Shown: piece by piece, positions 52,315 through 60,036 of the stretch | Layout: every line of letters starts with the position of its first letter | Position numbering within the stretch: position 1 is the stretch's first letter | Assembly (NCBI GenBank): GCA_042663485.1 | Contig: JBHTAF010000001.1 | Strand: one strand, 5' to 3' | Source of the DNA: Natronosalvus sp042663485 | GTDB lineage: Archaea; Halobacteriota; Halobacteria; Halobacteriales; Natrialbaceae | DNA length: 64,000 nt | Position numbers and translations under genes: made by a program | Notes under the pieces: generated by a model | What the model saw: only the letters and a program-made list of their open reading frames with translations | What the model was told of the DNA's origin: nothing | The model's database searches: none

Positions 52315-53268
52315 ATGACGCGGTCCGTCACCGAACGCACACGACAGGAGTCACAGCGGACGAACAGCGGCCAGTGTCCGGATTGTGAGACGAACACGGT
52401 CGTGAGCGATCCCGACCGCGGCGAACTGGTCTGTCGGGAGTGCGGTCTCGTCCTGAGCGAAGAACCCATCGACTACGGCCCCGAGTGGCGGGCGTTCAAC
52501 GCCAAAGAACACGATCAGCTCTCTCGCGTCGGCGCCCCGCTCACCCAGTCGATGCACGACCGAGGACTCACGACCACCATCGACTGGCGCAATCGGGACG
52601 CGAACGGCCACACGATGTCGGCCGACAAGCACGGACAGCTCCACCGGCTTCGCGTCTGGCAAGAACGCATCCGCACGAAGAACGCCGGCGAGCGGAATCT
52701 CAAGTACGCCCTCTCCGAGATCGACCGCATGGTGAGCGCCCTCGGCCTCCCCAACTCGGTCAAAGAGACCGCGAGCGTCATCTACCGGCGGGCACTCGAC
52801 CGGGACCTCATCCGCGGACGATCCATCGAGGGGGTCGCCACCTCGGCGCTGTACACCGCCTGCCGAGAGGAGGGGATTCCACGGAGTCTCGAGGAGGTGA
52901 CGGCCGTCTCGCGGGTCGATCAGCGCGAGATCGGACGGACCTATCGCTACATCGCCGACGAACTGAACATCAATCTCGAGCCGACGAATCCCCGCCAGTT
53001 CGTCCCCAGATTCTGTTCCGAACTGGGCGTCGGCAAGGACGTCGAGTCGAAGGCGGTCGAGATCATCGACGCGACGACCGACCAGGGACTACACTCGGGA
53101 AAGTCACCGACCGGATTCGCCGCCGCTGCCATCTACGCCGCCGGACTCCTGTGTAACGAAACGATCCCCCAGCGAGCGGTCGCGGAGACCGCCCAGACGA
53201 CCGTCGTCACCGTCAGGAACCGCTACCGGGAGCAACTCGACGCCATCGATCAGAGCGTCGAGGCCTAG
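52315..53268 (+). CDS. Transcription initiation factor TFB
   Basis: A 317-residue TFIIB homologue that bridges TBP-DNA and RNA polymerase. The zinc ribbon is CPDCETNTVV with CRECGLVLSE, followed by the B-finger region (GPEWRAFNAKEHDQLSRVGAP) and two cyclin folds (EIDRMVSALGLPNSVKETAS and FCSELGVGKDVESKAVEIID). The start at 52315 follows a TATA-like CTTACAAAG by about 29 nt. Haloarchaea carry many TFB paralogues used for global regulation; which paralogue this is cannot be settled here. Confidence 0.95.
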   Translation: MTRSVTERTRQESQRTNSGQCPDCETNTVVSDPDRGELVCRECGLVLSEEPIDYGPEWRAFNAKEHDQLSRVGAPLTQSMHDRGLTTTIDWRNRDANGHTMSADKHGQLHRLRVWQERIRTKNAGERNLKYALSEIDRMVSALGLPNSVKETASVIYRRALDRDLIRGRSIEGVATSALYTACREEGIPRSLEEVTAVSRVDQREIGRTYRYIADELNINLEPTNPRQFVPRFCSELGVGKDVESKAVEIIDATTDQGLHSGKSPTGFAAAAIYAAGLLCNETIPQRAVAETAQTTVVTVRNRYREQLDAIDQSVEA

Positions 53269-53370
53269 TCGTCGCGGCCACGACAGTACTCGAGTGGGCG
53301 TTGTTTTGGTTCCGAAGCGACCAGGGGAGAGAGCGGTCGCGAGTTATCGTCGACGCGACCACGTTGCCTT

Positions 53371-53547
53371 TCACATGATCGAGCGTTCGTCACCACTGTA
53401 GACGTCCTCGTCGAGCAACGCGTGGAGGGACTGGTATGGGACGAACGCGACGAACGCGTCGTCCTCGTCGAACAGTTCGACGCCCGTTTCGGTGTGTTCG
53501 TAGCGCGCACAGATGATCTGGCCTTCGGGCAGGATCGCGCGATACAT
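53371..53547 (-). CDS. Small acidic haloarchaeal protein
   Basis: A 58-residue protein, MYRAILPEGQIICARYEHTE and onward to DERSIM, predicted as a compact beta-rich fold that ends in an acidic helix. CTTTACC is centred about 27 nt upstream of the ATG at 53547, consistent with a leaderless transcript and against the longer upstream frame, which is Trp/Cys-rich. A similar short protein seems widespread in haloarchaea, from memory. Function unknown. Confidence 0.7.
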   Translation of the reverse strand: MYRAILPEGQIICARYEHTETGVELFDEDDAFVAFVPYQSLHALLDEDVYSGDERSIM

Positions 53548-53777
53548 GGGTTCGAATACGCCAGCGGGTGGTAAAGCCGTTTGCCTCGACCGCTGAAACA
53601 CCACAATCATTATGTCGCCGTGTACCAAAATTTTCGCTGGCGCATACCACCAACACCACCACCTACCGCTGTGCGCCCGGCTGCCACTGCAGCCGTTTTG
53701 TGCGGATAGCACCACCCTGGCATCGAGCGACGCGCTCGAGCGAAATCGGTTTATCGCCGAGTCCGGTAGCCTATCCA

Positions 53778-55745
53778 GTGACCGACGACGAGACCGATGT
53801 GGTCGACGAGGCCCACGACGCCGACGACGCCAACGACCCCCACGACCCCGCCGACGGGGATGGAGTGACAGACCCTCACGACTCCCACCCGTCCCTCTCG
53901 CTCTCGGCGTTCCACGACGCCTGCCAGCGGGCCGGCCGCCCGCTGCTCACCGCGTCCGAACTCGCCAGACACCTCGAGCGACCCCACAGCGAGGTGACCG
54001 ACGACCTCGAGGCGCTCGCGGAGCGGGGCGACCTCGAACACCTGGCCGTCTCCAGGGACCCCGTGGTCTGGTTCCCGGCCGAACTCGAGGACCTGACCGA
54101 ACGCGAGCGGGTGGTCGTCTTCCCGAAGCGCCGCGAGATTATCGTCGACCGCCCGGACCAGTTCACCCGCGCACAGCTCTCCCAGTTCGCCCACCTCGCG
54201 GACGGCAACGGCGAGAACGGCTACCGCTACGTCGTCCGTCCGGAGGACGTCTGGCAGGCCCCGCACGACTCGTTTTCCGGCCTGCAGCGAACGATGCGCC
54301 AGGCCCTGGGCCAGCGCTCGGACGCGCTCGAGTCCTGGGTCGAGAGCCAGTGGGACCGCGCCCGCCAGTTTCGGCTCGTCACCCACCCCGACGGCTACAC
54401 CGTGCTCGAGGCCCGGAGCGCCGAGATCATGGGTAACGTCGCCCGGCAGAAACTCGACGAAGAGCACGTCCACGCACCGATTTCCGACACCGAGGACTGG
54501 GTTCGTGAGGGATCGGAGGCAGCGATCAAGCGGATCCTCTACGAGGCGGGCTACCCCGTCCGGGACGACCGCGACCTCGAGTCGGGGGACGCCCTGGAAG
54601 TCGGGCTCGAGGTCTCCCTGCGGGAGTACCAGCGGACGTGGGTGGACCGCTTTCTCGAGGCCGGATCGGGGGTCTACGTCGGCCCGCCGGGCAGCGGCAA
54701 GACGATCGCCGCGATTGCCACGATGGAGGAAGTCGGCGGCGAGACCCTCGTGCTGGTCCCGAGCCGCGACCTCGCCCGCCAGTGGGCCGAGACAGTGCTC
54801 GACGTCACGAGTCTGGAACCCGAGCAGGTCGGCCAGTACCACGGCGGCCGCAAAGAGATTCGTCCCATTACGATCGCGACCTACCAGATCGCCGGCATGG
54901 ACCGCCACCGATCGCTCTTCGACGACCGCGAGTGGGGACTGGTCGTCTTCGACGAGTGCCAGCACGTCCCCTCGGACGTCTACCGCCGGAGCACGCACCT
55001 CCAGTCGCGTCACCGCCTGGGCCTCTCGGCCTCGCCGCTCCGGGAGGACGACCGCGCCGCGGACATCTTCACGCTGATCGGGCCGCCCATCGGCACCGAC
55101 TGGGAGGCGCTGTTCGAGGCCGGCTTCGTCGCCGAACCCGAACTCGAGATCCGGTACGTGCCGTGGGGCGACGACGAACACCAAAACGCGTACGGGTCGG
55201 CGGAGGGCCGAGAGCGCTACCGGCTGGCGGCGACGAACCCCGGCAAGGTCGCCGAGGTTCGCTACCTCCTGGCGTCCCACCCTGGTTCCCGTACGCTTGT
55301 CTTCGTCGACTACCTCGAGCAGGGCCGGGACCTCGCGTCGGCGCTTGACGCGCCGTTCCTCAGCGGCGAGACGCCCCACATCGAGCGTCAGCGGCTCCTG
55401 GACTCGTTCCGCCACGACGAAATCGACACGCTCGTGCTCTCGCGGGTTGGCGACGAAGGGATCGACCTTCCGAGCGCCGACCTGGCCATCGTGGCGTCGG
55501 GGCTCGGTGGCTCGCGGCGACAGGGCACCCAGCGAGCGGGCCGGACGATGCGTCCCGCTGGGGGTGCGCTGATGTACGTCCTGGCGACCCGCGGAACGCG
55601 AGAGGAAGAGTTCGCCCGCCGCCAGCTGCAGCACCTCGGGCGGCAGGGGCTGACGGTTCGCGAGGAGACGGTCGAACGGGATCTCGAGACAGAGGCGGAG
55701 ACGGAAACGGGGTCCGATACGTCGTCCGAAGCCGCCGACGAATAG
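53778..55745 (+). CDS. XPB/Rad25-type DNA helicase
   Basis: A 655-residue superfamily 2 helicase. After an Asp/His/Pro-rich leader come two short winged-helix-like regions, then the helicase: Walker A GPPGSGKTIAAIATM, motif II VVFDECQHVPSD (DECQ instead of the usual DEVH), motif III SASPLRED, and motif VI QRAGRTMRPAG. Homologues act in nucleotide excision repair and DNA opening. The start is GTG 53778, about 26 nt after a TATA box TTTATC (53750-53755), so leaderless. The C-terminus is a short acidic tail. Confidence 0.92.
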   Translation: MTDDETDVVDEAHDADDANDPHDPADGDGVTDPHDSHPSLSLSAFHDACQRAGRPLLTASELARHLERPHSEVTDDLEALAERGDLEHLAVSRDPVVWFPAELEDLTERERVVVFPKRREIIVDRPDQFTRAQLSQFAHLADGNGENGYRYVVRPEDVWQAPHDSFSGLQRTMRQALGQRSDALESWVESQWDRARQFRLVTHPDGYTVLEARSAEIMGNVARQKLDEEHVHAPISDTEDWVREGSEAAIKRILYEAGYPVRDDRDLESGDALEVGLEVSLREYQRTWVDRFLEAGSGVYVGPPGSGKTIAAIATMEEVGGETLVLVPSRDLARQWAETVLDVTSLEPEQVGQYHGGRKEIRPITIATYQIAGMDRHRSLFDDREWGLVVFDECQHVPSDVYRRSTHLQSRHRLGLSASPLREDDRAADIFTLIGPPIGTDWEALFEAGFVAEPELEIRYVPWGDDEHQNAYGSAEGRERYRLAATNPGKVAEVRYLLASHPGSRTLVFVDYLEQGRDLASALDAPFLSGETPHIERQRLLDSFRHDEIDTLVLSRVGDEGIDLPSADLAIVASGLGGSRRQGTQRAGRTMRPAGGALMYVLATRGTREEEFARRQLQHLGRQGLTVREETVERDLETEAETETGSDTSSEAADE

Positions 55746-55750
55746 GTTGA

Positions 55751-56113
55751 CTACGCTCGAGGCGCCACCTGCAGGTCGACTTCCTCCTCGGCGTCCGCCT
55801 CGAGGTCGGCCTCGGTCTCGAGTTCGACCTCGACGGTCGCCACCTCCTCGACGGTCACGCCGACGCCCTCGTTTAGCTCGCGTCTCACGACGGCCAGGTC
55901 CTCGCCGCGGTCGCCCACGAGGACGAGTCGGGTTTCGAGGGTGACGGTCGTGTCGTTCAGGCCGGGCTCGAGGCCGCGGACGGTCGCGTCGTCGACGCGC
56001 TCGACGGTCGCGACTCGTTCGACGATTCGTGCGCCTGCGGTGACGAGGTCGCCGGTCGCGTTCACGGGAACGCGCACGGTGAGTGTCGCCACGACGGTCT
56101 GGTATCGTGCCAT
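55751..56113 (-). CDS. Conserved-looking haloarchaeal protein
   Basis: A 120-residue protein starting MARYQTVVATLTVRVPVNAT. It reads as alternating beta strands (VTLETRLVLVGDRGEDLAVV) with an acidic tail (EADLEADAEEEVDLQVAPRA). No enzyme motif. The ATG at 56113 begins the region with genome-like codon use; the longer frame runs through structured noncoding-looking DNA. Converges closely with the helicase. The tRNA-like structure described next ends 2 nt before its start codon. Confidence 0.7.
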   Translation of the reverse strand: MARYQTVVATLTVRVPVNATGDLVTAGARIVERVATVERVDDATVRGLEPGLNDTTVTLETRLVLVGDRGEDLAVVRRELNEGVGVTVEEVATVEVELETEADLEADAEEEVDLQVAPRA

Positions 56114-56115
56114 AG

Positions 56116-56216
56116 TCCCCCGCCGAGAGTCGAACTCGGGGGCGGTCGCACGTGCCCGGGAATCGGGAACGCTGACGACCGCGCGGTGTCCACACACCGG
56201 GGGAAACCGCGCGGTC
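56116..56216 (-). other. Structured region with a tRNA T-arm/acceptor look-alike
   Basis: On the minus strand, 56139-56123 reads CCGAG-TTCGACT-CTCGG, a perfect T-arm with a consensus loop, followed by CGGGGGA (56122-56116). That stretch is the exact complement of TCCCCCG at 56204-56198. No A-box, D-arm or anticodon arm can be fitted in between, so it is not a canonical tRNA. It also overlaps a 10-bp inverted repeat, GACCGCGCGG (56177-56186) with CCGCGCGGTC (56207-56216). Confidence 0.4.
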
Positions 56217-56651
56217 CAGGCTCGCCGGCAGAACGGATGGGATCGACGGACCGACCCCCGACCTCGAGCGAGAGGGAACGAGAGTGTCGGCAACGCGTAC
56301 AAACCGTCCGGCCGGGAGAATGGACCTACGCGGCGCGGACGGAGATTCCGTCGAGATTCGACGAAATCGGGGTCGGGTAACCGAGTGCCCGTCCACGACC
56401 CTTCAGTCCGGCAACGCCGGAAGTCCTGGAGACGCCATAGCGTCCGGAGACGCCGGTGACGCCCCAGCCAGCGACGTCGACACACCGACCGGCGGTGCCG
56501 GCGGCGTCGACGTCGGTGGCAACCCCCGCGTTGCCACTCATCGGGGCGAACGCGGGAATCGGGTGGGTCGTGGTGGTCATGGTCGGTCGCGATCTGTGAC
56601 GATCGGCTACCCGATACATCCGGGGGGAGTGACATAATCGTTTCCCAGGGT
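56217..56651. other. Intergenic region with a doubtful minus-strand frame
   Basis: No confident gene. A minus-strand frame from ATG 56580 to TAG 56326 (84 codons, rich in Gly, Val and Ala) has fairly good third-position GC in its first half, but no TATA box and no recognisable domain. GC-rich short inverted repeats (such as CCGGC-N3-GCCGG near 56410-56422) lie inside it. Confidence 0.3.
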
Positions 56652-56666
56652 TGTGAATCGTTCACA
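56652..56666. promoter_or_regulatory. Palindrome TGTGAA-N3-TTCACA upstream of the HerA-like gene
   Basis: Perfect 6-bp arms (56652-56657 and 56661-56666). A TATA-like ACATAAT (56632-56638) lies about 24 nt before its centre, so the palindrome sits at the expected transcription start. An extra half-site TGTGAAC is at 56724-56730. Geometry suggests a repressor operator. Confidence 0.5.
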
Positions 56667-56769
56667 TTCGTCGGACGCGGCGAGTGTCACGCGAGGCGAA
56701 CCTTCAAGGGAACCCGAGGGCAGTGTGAACTATGCAACGTTCGCGCAGGCGAAACGGGGTGAGGAGACG

Positions 56770-58647
56770 GTGAGCGAGACGCGCGAGGTGACGGTCGGCG
56801 AGACGGCCGACGGGACCGACGTGAGGCTCCCCGTCGTCGAGTTGCTGACCGGCCGGGGGTTCGTCACCGGCAAGTCCGGTTCCGGGAAGTCCAACACGGC
56901 GTCGGTGATCGCCGAGGAACTCCTCGAGGCGGGCTTTCCACTGCTCATCGTCGACACCGACGGCGAGTACTACGGGCTGAAAGAGGAGTACGAGATGCTC
57001 CACGCGGGCGCCGACGAGGAGTGCGACATCCAGATCGGGCCCGAACACGCCGAGCAGATGGCCTCGCTGGCGCTCGAGGAGAACGTCCCCGTCATCCTCG
57101 ACGTCTCTGGCTACCTGGACGAGGAGGAGGCCGACGAACTCCTGCGAGAGACCGCCCGACAGCTGTTCGTCAAGGAGAAGAAGCTCAAGAAGCCGTTCCT
57201 GCTGGTGGTCGAGGAGGTCCACGAGTACATCCCCGAGGGCGGCGGCATGGGCGAGACCGGGCGACTGCTGATCAAGATCGGCAAGCGCGGGCGCAAGCAC
57301 GGCCTCGGCATCCTGGGCATCAGTCAGCGCCCCGCCGACGTCAAGAAGGACTTCATCACGCAGGCGAACTGGCTCGTCTGGCACCGGCTCACCTGGGAGA
57401 ACGACACCAACGTCGTCGGGCGGATCATCGACTCGGAGTACGCCGAACTCGTCTCGGAACTCGAGGACGGCCAGGCGTTCGTCCAGACCGACTGGATGGA
57501 TGCGGGCGTCCGCAAGATCCAGTTCCGGCGCAAGCGAACCTTCGACGCCGGGGCGACCCCCGGCCTGGACGACTTCGAGCGGCCCGAACTCAAGTCCGTC
57601 TCCGACGCGCTCGTCGACGACCTCCAGACCATCTCCGAGCGCAAAGATCGCGAGGAGGACCGCATCGACGAACTCGAGAAGCGCCTCGACCGGAAAGACT
57701 CCAGGATCGAGACCCTCGAGGACGAACTCTCCTCGGCACGAGACGTCTCCGATGCCGCCCGGCAGATGGCCGACGCACTCTCCCAGGCCGAACCCGTCCA
57801 GACGACGTTTCCGGAGACGGGCGGCGACATGCGCCGACTGCACGACGAACTGGTCGACCTCGAGGATCGCATCGAGGAACTCGAGGCCAAGCGCGAGGAA
57901 CTCGAGGAGGAGAACGACGACCTCCGCGAGCGACTCGCGGCGCGCGAGCGGGAACTCGAGAACCGAGCCGACGAACTCGAGCGTCTCGAAGCCGAGAACG
58001 AGGACCTCCGCGAACGCTGTCGAGAACTCGAGTTGTGGCTCGAGCCTGCGGATTCGGGTGACGAAGCGGTGGCAAAGGGTGGCAGCGAAGCGGCGGCCGA
58101 CGGTGGTGAGAACGCGGACGGGAAGGCGGAGTCGGAAGCGGAAGCGGAAGGTGAGGCGACGGACGGAATGGAGACGCCGATCCTCCACGCCGACGGCGAC
58201 GACCTCACGTTCGGCTACACGTCCGTCGACGACGCGAGCGAGGACGACATCCTCGAGACCGGTGCGGCGGACGACCCCGCGACTGGACCGATCGACCTCG
58301 ACATGATGGTTCCCGACGAACGCGACACCATCGAGGACCTGCTGGCCCTCGAGGAGATTTCGACCCGCGTCACGGCGGCCTGCGACGACTCCCGGTGTGA
58401 CGAGCCGACCGCCCGACGCGTCATCGAGACGGTCGCCATCGACGGGCCGCTCTCGACGACCGCGACGGCGGAGTCGGTCGGTCGCTCGCCCGTCGCCGTC
58501 CAGAGCCTCCTCTCGGAGCTTCGAACCCGCGACGTCGTCGACCGACGAGCGGACGGCACCTACGTCCTCGAGCCGGGATTGCTCGACGCGCTCGACAGGA
58601 CGACTGCGCTCGACAGGGAGTCCACGCTCGGGGCGGACGATGAGTGA
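56770..58647 (+). CDS. HerA/DUF87-type ATPase with coiled coil and C-terminal winged helix
   Basis: About 625 residues. The ATPase has Walker A TGKSGSGKSNTASVIAEELL, the IVDTDGEYYGL strand, Walker B LLVVEEVHEYIPEGG and LLIKIGKRGRKHGLGILGIS, as in HerA/VirB4-like translocases. The usual N-terminal HAS barrel is missing. A long coiled coil (about residues 285-465) follows, then a low-complexity link and a winged helix (ATAESVGRSPVAVQSLLSEL). GTG 56770 starts MSETREVTVGETADG; GTG 56725 or 56653 are alternatives. Possible roles are DNA end processing or partitioning; no NurA gene is adjacent. Confidence 0.85.
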   Translation: MSETREVTVGETADGTDVRLPVVELLTGRGFVTGKSGSGKSNTASVIAEELLEAGFPLLIVDTDGEYYGLKEEYEMLHAGADEECDIQIGPEHAEQMASLALEENVPVILDVSGYLDEEEADELLRETARQLFVKEKKLKKPFLLVVEEVHEYIPEGGGMGETGRLLIKIGKRGRKHGLGILGISQRPADVKKDFITQANWLVWHRLTWENDTNVVGRIIDSEYAELVSELEDGQAFVQTDWMDAGVRKIQFRRKRTFDAGATPGLDDFERPELKSVSDALVDDLQTISERKDREEDRIDELEKRLDRKDSRIETLEDELSSARDVSDAARQMADALSQAEPVQTTFPETGGDMRRLHDELVDLEDRIEELEAKREELEEENDDLRERLAARERELENRADELERLEAENEDLRERCRELELWLEPADSGDEAVAKGGSEAAADGGENADGKAESEAEAEGEATDGMETPILHADGDDLTFGYTSVDDASEDDILETGAADDPATGPIDLDMMVPDERDTIEDLLALEEISTRVTAACDDSRCDEPTARRVIETVAIDGPLSTTATAESVGRSPVAVQSLLSELRTRDVVDRRADGTYVLEPGLLDALDRTTALDRESTLGADDE

Positions 58648-58685
58648 GCGACGCCGTCGGTAGGTCCAGCGGTTGCAGAGTGTAG

Positions 58686-58708
58686 ATAACTATAGAAAGT
58701 ATAGTTAT
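58686..58708. promoter_or_regulatory. Long palindrome containing ACTATA-N5-TATAGT
   Basis: Nine-bp perfect arms (58686-58694 and 58700-58708) around a GAAAG spacer; the inner 17 bp equal the mvk palindrome except for the spacer. Its centre (58697) is about 51 bp upstream of the T-rich TATA element at 58744-58753 of the kinase gene. Confidence 0.65.
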
Positions 58709-58773
58709 GAGTGCTCGAGAATCACAGTCACACGACCGGGAGCGTTTTTGAAGACCGGAGGGGTTGTCGCTGT

Positions 58774-59916
58774 ATGAACGACAGCGACGTGGATGCCGAC
58801 GGCGATGACGACGTGGACGCCAGCGACGACGTGGACCTCGACGTCGACCGACTCGAGTCCGTCCTCGCCGCCGGTCTCGGAACGGAGGTGACCGGGCTCG
58901 AGGTCGTCGCCGACGGCCTCAACCTGATTCTCGAGGTTTCGACCGGCGATGCCAGCGGCCCGTACGTGCTGCGAACGCCCAACAAGTTGCGAGACGCGGC
59001 GTACATGAACGACTTGCGACGGGAGTACGCGGTGATGGAGCGGCTTCGGGAGACCTCGGTGCCCGCGCCAGTTCCCGTTCTGTATTGTGACGACGAGTCG
59101 ATCTTCGGCGACCCGTTCTACCTGATGACTGCACTCGAGGGCGGGCCGATTCCTCTCGGCGAGGACCTCCCCGAGCGCTTTCGGACGCCGCAGTCGCGAG
59201 AACGGGTGGCCGTGCGACTCGTCGCGACGCTCGCCGACGTCCACACGGTCGACCCTGAGTCGTTCGCGGACGTCTGTCACCGGGTGACACCGCGGGCCCG
59301 CGTCGGCCGCGCCGTGGAACGACTCGAGGAGACAGTCCAGGTGACGGGTCACGAGGTTCCGACGCTCCGGTCGGTCGCCGAGTGGCTCCGAGAAAACGCG
59401 CCGACGGAGACGAGGACGACGCTCGTCCACGGCGACTTTAGACCGGGGAACGTGTGTTTCACCGGTACGAACCGACCCGAGATTACTGGCGTCCTCGACT
59501 GGGAAACGGCCACACTCGGCGACCCGCTGGTCGACCTGGGCTACCTGCTGCTCCGGTGGCGAGACGCGAACGACTGGCGGCCGTCGCTCGAGGCGCTCGA
59601 GGCGCGTCACGGGGACGAATACGAGGGCGCGCTCCAGCGATTGCGGCAGCAAAACGAGCGCGGCCTCAGTCCGTTCACGGCGAAACCCGGCAGCCCTACT
59701 CGACGGGACATGGTCGCTCGCTACGAGGCGGCGACGGGATTCGCGTTCGAGCACGAGCGGCTCTACCGGGCACTGGCGGCGTTCTCGCTCGCGGTCGTGT
59801 GGGAAGACCTCCATCGCGACCGACTCGAGGCCGGAGACGCGTCCGACTGGGAGCCCTACGTCGAGTACATGGCACTGATGGCGGACGGGATCGTCGGCGG
59901 CGACTTCCCGCTGTAG
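58774..59916 (+). CDS. Aminoglycoside-phosphotransferase-fold kinase
   Basis: A 380-residue APH/choline-kinase fold protein. After an Asp-rich leader it has the N-lobe (LNLILEVSTG, YVLRTPNKLRDAAYMNDLRR), the catalytic Brenner-type loop LVHGDFRPGNVCF and the metal-binding GVLDWETATLGDPLVDLGYL. It is closest in style to the ACAD10/FadE36-like group of small-molecule kinases, so an antibiotic-resistance role is unlikely. The ATG at 58774 lies 27 nt after the T-rich TATA box. A palindrome shared with mvk sits upstream. Confidence 0.87.
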   Translation: MNDSDVDADGDDDVDASDDVDLDVDRLESVLAAGLGTEVTGLEVVADGLNLILEVSTGDASGPYVLRTPNKLRDAAYMNDLRREYAVMERLRETSVPAPVPVLYCDDESIFGDPFYLMTALEGGPIPLGEDLPERFRTPQSRERVAVRLVATLADVHTVDPESFADVCHRVTPRARVGRAVERLEETVQVTGHEVPTLRSVAEWLRENAPTETRTTLVHGDFRPGNVCFTGTNRPEITGVLDWETATLGDPLVDLGYLLLRWRDANDWRPSLEALEARHGDEYEGALQRLRQQNERGLSPFTAKPGSPTRRDMVARYEAATGFAFEHERLYRALAAFSLAVVWEDLHRDRLEAGDASDWEPYVEYMALMADGIVGGDFPL

Positions 59917-60036
59917 CGGTATCAGATCTCTCGAATTCTCGAAAACGTACCGATTTCGCCGGCCGCGGGTACCGGGTGTCGGTGCGACTGTCGTCGCAGT
60001 AGCGATCTCGATTACGGATGTGGCCGTAGCGATCGA

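Noticed and set aside
56116..56204. tRNA gene on the minus strand
   Set aside because: T-arm and acceptor stem fit, but no D-arm, anticodon arm or A-box can be formed in the 89 nt; kept only as a tRNA-like finding.
53751..56396. Very long minus-strand open frame (over 850 codons) opposite the XPB-type helicase
   Set aside because: It is the antisense of a gene with clear helicase motifs; the translation has no domain and an Arg/Val/Gly bias typical of shadow frames in GC-rich DNA.
56704..58188. Long minus-strand frame opposite the HerA-like gene
   Set aside because: Leu/Val-rich antisense of a coiled-coil coding region; no start signal or domain.
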